From the NCBI GenBank assembly GCA_043381765.1, contig JBHJMP010001570.1:1-27413 (forward strand): 27,413 nt of DNA. Reading direction: 5' to 3'. Under the pieces are notes generated by a model that saw only the letters and a list, made by a program, of their open reading frames with translations, was not told the DNA's origin and ran no database searches. Made by a program: the position numbers and the translations under genes. The first letter of the stretch is position 1. Every line of letters starts with the position of its first letter. Source of the stretch: Collodictyon triciliatum. Its lineage: Eukaryota; CRuMs. Shown here one piece after another: positions 17,922 through 27,413 of this stretch.

Positions 17922-20900
17922 TCAGTCACAAGTGCTGCTCTTCTCTGCAAGATTGTTCACAATCCTAGCTACCGTTCTCACAGATTCGGGACTTAATCCG
18001 TATAATTCAACAAAGTAGCTCACATGGAGTAGAAAGAGCGTGCGGTACTTGATTACAAGGTCTGGATGCTTTGATATGAAGTCAGTCAAAATTCTACGAA
18101 GCTCGTAGATATACACTGTTCCAGGCCTATTTGTGGTATAAATTAAATAATGGTTTGTGTTGGTATCTTACTCAACAACATGTTCGGATTAATATCTCAA
18201 TGGTTCAAAGTGTGGAAAACTTTACAGATGTTGGTGGATATAATGAACAGCTTTTAACTTAACCTCCTGATGACAAATGTGCTCCAAGCCGCCATAAGTT
18301 CTTTTTGTTCATCCATGACGACTCTCGCTACCTCCTTTACATGAAAATAAAAATTCTAAAGTTGAAGAGCGGTTCAATGGCAGATAAAGGGCATGAATAT
18401 ATATATATAACCTTTTCGTGACATTTTGCTTCAGTGGAAACGCTATCAGAAAAATTCGCCAATTGAAGCTTATCAATTGATGTAGGCGCCCCCGAGAAAG
18501 GATCAAAAATATATCTGCGATGATGATTTCAATTTAAAATACAGAACGAAAGTATTGTAAATTTTTGATTTGATAAAAAAAAAATCGAAGCTTTCTTGTT
18601 GGAACGAAGCATCATACTTTTTAGCTCTAGCTGTCGGTTTTTTGTGAAACACTTCGATTTGCTTGTTGAAACTAGAGCTTGTGCGAGATTCATGCCCAAC
18701 GGCCTGCGGAGAGAAGCCAGCTTTACTTGAATCACAGGGCCATGCAGCCACCACGTTTTCCAAAGAGTCATCTTCAATGCAAACATATGAACATGTTTCA
18801 TCTGCTGTAAAAAATAAATTGAAATGACACATGAGGTTACTTGGAAGCCTTACGATAAGTTTGCAACTTTGACATTAGAGAATACAAGAATTCATACATG
18901 TGTGGTTCCTTTCTATTTTTTTTGGCTTCTGGAAACGGGGCGTATTAAAATCAAAAACCTATAATTGATATTATCCAGGGAAACCCCAATGGTTTAATAA
19001 TTGCCTGAAAAAGAAAAAAAAGACGAAACATCCAAGAATAAAACAAACTATCAATTACACATTTTATTCGATGCGACTACTATGTAAAGCCATGAACAGA
19101 GCTAACCTTGACGCATCCATCCTTAATTAAACCAGAATTAGTGGTCGTAACCCAGGAGCAGCACGTTATTGTGACATCTTGGAATCTAGTCTGATAATAA
19201 TTACTTTATTAATTGTTCGTGCTTGAAATAATATGCTTTGATCTCAGTGCAACCTCGTAAACGTATCGCAGATTATGACGAGAAATCAAGTGATCGGTAA
19301 ATTCATATGTAGGGAGGACAGCCATGCATATTGGGCACTTCTGACGCAGATCAGTATACGGTGTCTACAAAAAGTTGAAGAAATTCGCCAGGTATAGTGT
19401 TGGTAGATAAAATAAGTTCATTTCATATCTCGTCATAGTTTTCCTAGAAAAATGCGTGTTTTTCTTTTGAATTAATAAATAAACACAAACTGAGTCGACT
19501 TGGAAAGAAAGGAAGCCTTTGGATGCAAAGAGGAGGCTAATAATTTATAGTGCAAGTTAGTTTGGTTAGGATATATTTGGACTCAATCGTGATTTCATGT
19601 AATTTAAGAGGGATAGGCCTGAATAAGTGATAAATACCTCTTCTGCACAGAATTGAAAGGAAGAATAAAAAAAAGTGATAAATACCTCTTGGGGTCATCA
19701 TGCAACATGTAAAATAATAATTTTGGTTCGCTCAACTTTTGTGGATTCATATATTGATAAGCCAACTTATTCTTTCTTGAATTCTGAATAAAGTTAGTCA
19801 ACAGATGATGACCGACCTACATTTTTTTCATTATAGAACAAGAATGTGAGACTAACATCCAAAAAATTGCGAGAGCCAACAGGCACCAAAACATACGCAT
19901 CGAAAAAAGTATTTCCATCATAAATAAGGTGCGAACGATACCCAAAAGTGTTGGAAGCATACCTTTGTACCTCGACTAAGCAGCTGGCTATCTTCATATA
20001 AGCTTGGTGTTATATTTTTTAATTGACTGAAAAAATATCCCGTTGTCTCGCAAGGATTCAGAACAAATTCGAATGAGAGGAAAGATGCCCATATTTGAAT
20101 GTGTTTACAGTCAACATGTTCGGGTGAATTCAGGTCAGAGTAATATTCTGGTGTGTGGTAGAGAGGAAGTTTAAATGTTGAAAAATAATGAATAGTATAT
20201 GAAAGTAATAACGAAGCAGATTGTATGTCTATCAGTTACGGTAAGGCACCTTTCATAATGACTTGTTCTTGATATTTCAAACTACCTTTTGAATGAAGGA
20301 ATTCGAAGAGCAATATTTTCTGATATCTACCAGCGCAATGGTCAGTCGTGAAGTGTAGCTGAAGGGATCGAACGACATTATTGCAATAGAATAAATTGCT
20401 GTGATATGTCCACAACGATGGAGTCAACTATATTGACGAGTAAAATTAGAATATTATTGCTGTATCTCTCCTGAAACTGCGGATACAGGGAACTCAACAA
20501 AGATGGATACAAGTTATTCATACCATTCTATTTTTTTTCAGATTCAAATAAAACGACAAAAAAAAAGTCCTGTTGAAAAATTGATAAAACATTTCTGCTC
20601 AATGCGAATAAAATAAGGAAAGGTGTTGTTTGGGTTTTGCTGTATATGTATTTTCCAGAATGGCTCACGCTATCATCCAATGGGAAGGAGTAGAGAATAA
20701 CATGCACTCTGCACAGAATATTCTTATCGGAGTAGAACTCCTTCAACAATATTTGATTCATTATCATTCTAACTAAAACGCCAAATCCCGAAATTTCCAA
20801 GAGGTTTAAATGAAGCTTGCTAGATTGAAGTGATAAAGTAAGCATTAATAAAGATACAAAAGATGGGGAAAAAGAGGGGTTTTCCGTTAACCTTGAAGTG

Positions 20901-21887
20901 ATGATCGAATGAGGGTTTGATTGAGCTGATTCCTATTCGATGATATGCATTTTCTGGTTATACATACGAAGGGTAAAGTATGTCATCAGCAAGACCATAG
21001 CGAGGAAAAGATGAAGAAAAAGTTACCATATCAGAGTGTGAATCTGTGCTCGCTTTATGCTCAGCAGCGCCAGCCCTGATATTGAGTTCTTGCGGAAGGT
21101 TACGTGGGCTCCGGAAAGGTTGGGATGAAGTCAAACAGTCCATGTGAAGCGGGAAAGTTGGTGGTACATAGAACTGGTTGAACAGCGAATGAGCAACACT
21201 CCAGTCATGATATCTCGCACCAATGAACCAATCTTCAAATGGTATCGACACAACAGGCTCATTCATAGAGGTGGGAATAGGTATGCAGAACATCATGGGT
21301 CTTGCAGGGTCTTTAGAGATGGGCTCTCTGTTCGGATTGACTTTATCTTTTTTAGCTATGAGAATGATTATGATGAGACGCTGGCGCATATATCAAGCAA
21401 ACACCAAACCAAAAAAAAATTCATAAAAAAATATCGATCATAGCTTTGCCGATTAGTAACCTGCCATGGCGCTCTCAATGCTTTGGTATGCATTAGAACA
21501 AGGCGAAAATAGTGATATGGGATTTTGGGTATTGTCTGGGCTGTCAATGGCGGGTAAGCTTTGTGATGCGACAGGTACCTAAAGAGAATGCTGATTAATT
21601 CTCAGTTCTGTAAATATCTCTTCAGAGAAACAAAATTGCGTAAGCATGTTAAGCTATTTGCTTTGTGTGGCATAGTAGATAGGACTAAATCTGGCATGGT
21701 CCAAGGCCAACCTCTTCTGCAGGTGGCGCATTAGTTGGAATATCGGAACAGTTGTTTACTCCTCTATGTAAGTTATCTCGTTACAAACTTTATATGAGAT
21801 TCGCAGATAATGTAAAAAAAAAATCAAGCAAAACTAAATACGAATCAACTAGATAATCAAGTAAAAAAAAAAGTTAAAACCTGAAAG

Positions 21888-21974
<87 letters not shown>

Positions 21975-22431
21975 GAGACAGAGACAGAGACAGAGACAGA
22001 GACAGAGACAGAGACAGAGACAGAGACAGAGACAGAGACAGAGACAGAGACAGAGACAGAGACAGAGACAGAGACAGAGACAGAGACAAAGAAAAAAACA
22101 AAACATTAGAGACAACCCTAGTCCCATATTCAGCACCCAACTTTAAAAGACCCTGTTTTTCCCACCTAGGTATACCCTCCTCCTCCGCGTGTTCTTCTGC
22201 GTGCAGCAGAGCAGTTGAACCGGGCCCGTCGACAGCCTCGATCGCCTCACAGACCACAACAGGACTCCAACGAGCCGAAGCAGACCACAGAGTCGATTCC
22301 CTAAACCCTTCTTCTCGGTTAATCATCAGCGAGGCCAGTTCATCCTCCTCACTGTTGCTTTTTCTCTTTCTGCTGCTCTCGCTGGGTATAATCACGCGCG
22401 ACCTCGCTCTTCCTCGGCCCCTTTTCGGCAT
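17922..22431 (-). CDS. Su(z)12-like Polycomb (PRC2) subunit with VEFS box, about 19 exons, about 818 aa
   Basis: Minus-strand exons: 22431-22176, 21758-21712, 21578-21461, 21355-20964, 20815-20669, 20639-20524, 20427-20286, 20147-20109, 19987-19821, 19783-19686, 19642-19583, 19536-19491, 19364-19254, 19190-19107, 19004-18959, 18804-18618, 18514-18412, 18355-18264 and 18126-17922. The start MPKRGRGRARSR is basic, NLS-like. Residues about 553-573 form a single C2H2 finger (KCPICMAVLPTYEFTDHLIS, then RH). The last 98 residues match a VEFS box: MDEQKELMAAWSTFVIRR, then a helical stretch with RTLFLLHVSYFVELYGLSPE. Finger-then-VEFS order is diagnostic for Su(z)12/EMF2/VRN2, the core PRC2 subunit that, with EZH-type methyltransferases and EED, methylates H3K27. 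The VEFS half is well supported. Exons 1-12 rest mainly on phase continuity, and alternatives exist at 19784-20147. Exon 6 needs one extra base in a T9 run to stay open. Confidence 0.75.
19625..19690. repeat. 18-nt direct repeat around a 43-nt intron
   Basis: aagtgataaatacctctt occurs at 19625-19642 and again, identical, at 19673-19690. In the modelled gene one copy spans the donor and the other begins immediately after the acceptor. Confidence 0.85.
21887..22088. repeat. Compound (GATA)n-(GAGACA)n microsatellite in Su(z)12 intron 1
   Basis: About 21 GATA units (to about 21973) pass directly into about 19 units of a GAGACA hexamer. The array lies in the first intron of the minus-strand gene. 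It creates spurious Ser-Leu, Cys-Leu and Tyr-Leu-Ser-Ile frames. Confidence 0.97.
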
Positions 22432-22744
22432 GGAGCGCCGCAATAGTTGTGCAGATGAAGCAGCCTTGTGCGTGTATGTTGTGAGGGGATGCTTGGCACA
22501 AATAGGAAAAGACAGGATGGTTCGATGCGCTGATACAATGGTTTGTGCGCGAGACTCGATGCTGCAGCAGCCACACACGCATGGAGACTACAGACACTTG
22601 GGCTATATCCTCCACTTGAAGCCGTCTGTTTTTAAGGAAAAAATGAAGTAGAAAAAATGAAAGAAAAAAAAAAGAGGAAAGAAAGCTGATTTGGTCGTTG
22701 TCAGATACGGTATGTGCTATATGATATGCAAAGTGCGGATGAAT

Positions 22745-25700
22745 TTATATCGCTCTTCCAGATTTGGACAGAAACTCTACAACAGATGCGGCGGCTTTCT
22801 CGCCTGATGTGTACGCGTCCCCCACCGCAACTCCTTTGTAGTAATTCCCCGCATAGAACAACCCAGGATTTCTGCAAGCAAGGTTAAATCACAGTTGAGT
22901 AAATCAGGATTCGTGCAAAAGGTGTTCGTATCTTCTAGAGGTGCAATAGTGGCGCAGATATGCTAGCAACACGATGCTACATTATCGTTTTTATCATCTT
23001 ATGAGATGGAGCCAAGAAAACAAAATAATAAAATAATTAAGAAAAAAAAACATATGCATCGATTGTTTTAATCACAGACATTAAAAATAGTGAAGTATAC
23101 TTACTGTGTTGCAAAGTCATTAAGGGAAGCCAGCATATTCCCGTATGTCAAGTGATATTGGGGGATGGACTGAGCCCAGCGATTCATGTGCCGAAAAACA
23201 GGACTTCCCTTGACCCCCAGTAACAATTCCAGTTCTTTGACGACAATCTGCGAGAGTGGAATATGTGTAAATAAGAAGCGATATAAAAGACTGAATAAAT
23301 ATATGCAAATATAAATATAATAATGGGTGGGATTTGTGAGTTGGATACTTTGATGCTAGAATATCCAGTTGAAAAGGAAGATTTATCAGATTGAATATTA
23401 ACATTTCATTATAAAATTAGAGACAACATCAATAAAAAGAGCAACAGGCGGGAGAGAGAAACCTCTTCTATCTGTTGATCATCGAGGTTCGTCAGTTGGG
23501 GATTCCTAGAGCCACCGATGAAGCAAGTGAGAAGGGTGTGTCCCTCAGGAGCACGGTTTGGGAAAATGCTTGACGAGAAGATGCAGCCGAGTATGCTTCT
23601 CTTTTCAACTTGAGGGCACAACAAGCCAAACCCATCGAGTGAATGACCCACAGAATCCGTCGGAAAACCTTCCGTGCAATTTTCCATCCAGAAGAACATT
23701 TATTTATTCTTTCTTTTTTTTTAAAAAAAAATAATTACACATTATTGCGCAAATAATGATTATGCGAGACTACAATCAGCTGAGTTTTTACCCCGTAGGC
23801 AACACTTTGGCTGGAAAAAGAAAAGCTTTCATGGCAAAATTGGTTAGTTCCTACCTAATAGAAGGACATTTAGCGGAGGATATTCGACCCTCTCTACATG
23901 GCTCGCACCCATCATCAGCTTTGGGATGGTGTGTTGTGGCGCAGTAAATATTACAGACGAATATGCCTCCTCGAAGCTACTTCCATCGACGCCTCTGCCT
24001 GACACAACCCTAACGTTGAAGATGGTTAACACAAGGCTATATATAAATCTATTCATTGGAGAATGGTAACATCACAAGAATTACAGTGTCTAGCAGACAT
24101 AAAATAATACTGGATGGCTCACCATTCGCCCGAGGCACGTCGCTCAATTTGCTGGACTTCGTGTCCTAGAAGCAAGCTTTCATCCATCTAATATCAAAAT
24201 ATAATCCCAGAACGGAAGGGAGAAAAAGAGAAAGAGCGATTAGGATTGCTTCATGAATATGGCACACTAAACTCCTATTATACTAATAAATTAACATAAT
24301 AAGTATGGTTTTCAACAATTGTTATGATTGCCAACCAACCCCATCAGCAAGAGAGTCTACTAGCGTCTGCATTCCGTTTGCGAATGAGAATATTCCGGCA
24401 GGGAGTTTATTGGGGTTCGGCTGGTTTGCCTGTTTGATTGCCCCTTTCATCACAGACTGACTCGTTTGCTCCCAGCGCACAAGGTCAGGAAAACACAGGC
24501 GAGTAGACAAGGCAGACGGATTGCCAGCATAAACACCAGCGATGAATGGATTGATGAAGTAGTCCAAAAACTAAGCGTTTTTCTGTCATCGATTCTTTCT
24601 TTTTTTTTTCTTTAAAAGAGAAAAAACAGCAACTTTTTATAGAATACTGTGCCTCCTAATTTCTAACCTCTCGTCCAAATCTCCTTTCTACAAAGCTTCC
24701 AATACTCTCGTCTTGCATTTGGTCATTAGATGAGAATTTACTTTGACCAAAAATTAAAAGATATCATAGGAGATTACTGATTCTTTGAGACTCATCTTTA
24801 CCTTCTTTGTCCTCTTCTACTTTCTGCGCAGGCACAAATGGTTCTCTCAAAAGTCTAAATTTTCCCTAGTTGTTATAATATGTATATTTCATTTAAATGT
24901 TACAAAGCAGGTACTTTGTGCAATTGAAAAGCAAGCTGGTTGTATGGCTTCTGGTATAAAAAATCAGGATGAAGATATAGATTGTAACTTTTGTTTCATG
25001 AATACATTACCAGGATTGATAAAATGTCGGTTTTCATGAAGCTCGATATTGACATGGGAAGAGGCTTCACAATCCCTTGACAAAGACACAGAGTGAGCGA
25101 AAATTACATAATAGGTTCTAACATAACCGCTTGTCTTTGAAGATGATTAATATGGATGGGTACGATTACCTTTATGTACAATAAATCGATTCTTTCCGCC
25201 ACTTTCGCTAGCTAGTTGTATGGTATATAAGCAATTTTTCTTTTCAGATTTGTGATTTAAAACGTCATTTTTTTCATTTATCATCATGATAATAATGCCA
25301 GATTTACACCATCATTCATTTTCCTTTCTTTTCTTCCCTCAAAATAAATGCATAAATAAAGAACAGAAAAAGAGTAAACAGAAGGAAAAAAACGAAAACC
25401 ACTCGGCATAAAAGTGCTTCATGATTCTTTTTAACCAAAAAAAAAACAATTAAAAACAGAAATATTATCAGAGCACCTTTGATTGGTTCTACGCCAATCA
25501 TCTCCATCACACTTGGAGACAGACTTTGCTTGTAAGAGAAGGAGTTCGGCCCATGTTCGACCAGATATCCCTGCATTTTCCATCCAAATTATTCACATAC
25601 CCCAACCCAACACAAACGCAAAGGCTCGCTCTGCCCCTCTCGCAGCTACAAACCCTGCCTTAAACACAACTTTCTCAACAACTAAAAAAAAACAACTAAA

Positions 25701-25967
25701 ACAACTAAAACAACTAAAACAACTAAAACAACTATAATAACAAACTTTAAAAAAAAACAACGAAGAAAAAAAAAACTAAAAATAACAAGACCGAATAGAA
25801 AGCGTAGCCGATAGTAAAACCTGCTTCCATTCGCTCCCAATGACCCCGCCAACACGGCCGGCCTTCTCGATGATTGTAAAAGGAATCTGCTGCTGACCCA
25901 AAACACGCGCTGCGGCCAACGCACTGATTCCGCCGCCGATAATCCCCACGCGAAGGCGACCGCCCAT
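22745..25967 (-). CDS. Protoporphyrinogen oxidase, 12 exons, 460 aa
   Basis: Catalyses the six-electron oxidation of protoporphyrinogen IX to protoporphyrin IX, the penultimate haem-synthesis step, using FAD and O2. Minus exons: 25967-25821, 25570-25477, 25211-25170, 25075-25011, 24865-24802, 24711-24668, 24570-24340, 24187-24123, 24009-23855, 23668-23463, 23247-23105 and 22871-22745 (TAA). All phases agree and 1383 nt closes exactly. Residues 6-30 hold the Rossmann FAD motif (RVGIIGGGISALAAARVLG ... EKAGRVGG). Family landmarks follow in order: GYLVEHGPNSF, KNRFIVHK, VKPLPMSISSFMKT, FRLLREPFVP, DESIGSFVERRFG, NPFIAGVYAGNPSALS, GFGLLCPQVEKRSILG, LLTCFIGG, and the C-terminal FAD-contact motif LFYAGNYYKGVAVGDAYTSG. 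Length is typical of eukaryotic PPOX. No cleavable presequence is seen, as in animal PPOX, which reaches the mitochondrial inner membrane through internal signals. Some donors (GTTTTA, GTTGGT) are weak. Confidence 0.93.
23714..23731. repeat. T9A9 palindrome in PPOX intron 9
   Basis: Self-complementary tract about 45 nt upstream (minus strand) of the acceptor of the 206-nt PPOX exon. Confidence 0.9.
25683..25735. repeat. (AACTAAAAC)n minisatellite in PPOX intron 1
   Basis: About five tandem 9-bp units, followed by A-rich sequence to 25790. It lies wholly within the first PPOX intron. Confidence 0.85.
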
Positions 25968-26168
25968 CCTGCTTGTCGGGCCTCTGCTAAGAAAACCGCG
26001 TTTGTGAGCACAGAAAAAAAAAACTGAGCAGCCCTTTCTGAACCCCGCACAACACACAGGATGCTGTTTAAACTCGCAACAGATATATGGACAGAACAAG
26101 ACAAAAAAAAAACATAAAAAGAGGATTGGAATCTCATGGACTTTGTTGTTTATTGTGGCAGGTGTTTC

Positions 26169-26170
<2 letters not shown>

Positions 26171-26207
<37 letters not shown>
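26171..26207. repeat. T37 homopolymer between two minus-strand genes
   Basis: An uninterrupted run of 37 T lies 40 bp downstream of the stop codon of the 26247-27201 gene. Read on the minus strand it is a poly(A) tract and may be the scar of an old retrotransposition event, or simple slippage. Confidence 0.9.
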
Positions 26208-26208
<1 letters not shown>

Positions 26209-26246
26209 TCTTTTTTGTTTTGTGCTGATCCCGACCCTTTGTGTCT

Positions 26247-27201
<955 letters not shown>

Positions 27202-27235
27202 CTGTTAGGAAACAACATAATATTTACAAGGAAAC

Positions 27236-27413
27236 CTGAAAAGACAGAAAAGACAGAAAAGACAGAAAAGACAGAAAAGACAGAAAAGACAGAAAAGACA
27301 GAAAAGACAGAAAAGACAGAAAAGACAGAAAAGACAGGAAAGACAGGAAAGACAGAAAAGATAGAAAAGACAGAAAAGACAGAAAAGACAGAAAAGACAG
27401 AAAAGACAGAAAA
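27236..27413. repeat. 9-bp minisatellite (gacagaaaa)n at the window end
   Basis: About 19 near-perfect units continue off the window; a few carry single substitutions (gacaggaaa, gatagaaaa). It lies in an intron or upstream of the exon at 27201. Confidence 0.97.

Noticed and set aside
19963-20147. Longer reading of a Su(z)12 exon, continuing open to 19963
   Set aside because: It stays open for 61 codons, but continuing to GTATGC leaves the following coding-like segment out of frame. The split at the GTAAAC donor (20108) with an acceptor at 19988 keeps both parts in phase. This is not certain.
21849-22136. Cys-Leu and Tyr-Leu-Ser-Ile repeat frames
   Set aside because: Frames through the GATA/GAGACA microsatellite.
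24785-25039. 84-codon plus-strand frame
   Set aside because: It lies across PPOX exons 4 and 5 on the minus strand, which have clear family motifs.
27236-27413. Regularly spaced repeats resembling a CRISPR array
   Set aside because: These are contiguous 9-bp tandem units without spacers, in a eukaryotic context.

Overview
The window is nuclear DNA from an intron-rich, AT-rich eukaryote, most likely a protist. Spliceosomal introns run from about 37 to more than 600 nt. They carry GT..AG ends and often a CTAAC/CTGAC-like branch site. Homopolymers, micro- and minisatellites and broken LINE retrotransposon pieces are common, and there is one 614-bp assembly gap. No bacterial or organellar features were seen. 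Lineage cannot be fixed from this window. All multi-exon models were built by hand from splice phase; most close exactly in frame.

Left part, mostly plus strand. A 13-bp minisatellite (1-139) is followed by an 8-exon SWIM zinc-finger gene (635-3280). Next come a degenerate LINE tail on the minus strand (about 3440-3830), a leucine-rich-repeat gene (4153 to about 5969), and a frameshifted LINE reverse-transcriptase fragment (about 6530-8010). Two tandem, two-exon four-helix membrane protein genes follow (8791-9459 and 10195-10914); they share a 20-nt element about 300 nt upstream of each start. A second LINE tail lies at 11156-11854 on the minus strand and ends in a PCNA-binding (PIP-box) motif. 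A 3-exon single-pass membrane protein gene with a tyrosine-rich acidic tail spans 12345-13873.

Right part, all minus strand. A mitochondrial-carrier-family gene, probably of the peroxisomal PMP34/PXN type (14757-16084), is cut by the assembly gap at its 5' side. Then come weak candidate exons (17259-17694), a 19-exon gene for a Su(z)12-like Polycomb (PRC2) subunit (17922-22431), a complete 12-exon protoporphyrinogen oxidase gene (22745-25967), and the last four exons of an unrecognised gene (26247-27201) that runs off the window. The last three lie head to tail with 280-315 bp between coding ends.

The genes are functionally unrelated (chromatin silencing, haem synthesis, organelle transport, membrane proteins, LRR scaffold), as expected for ordinary eukaryotic gene order. 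The most notable points are the divergent Su(z)12 homologue, the LINE-encoded PIP box, the duplicated tetraspan pair with its shared upstream element, and an intron flanked by an 18-nt direct repeat.
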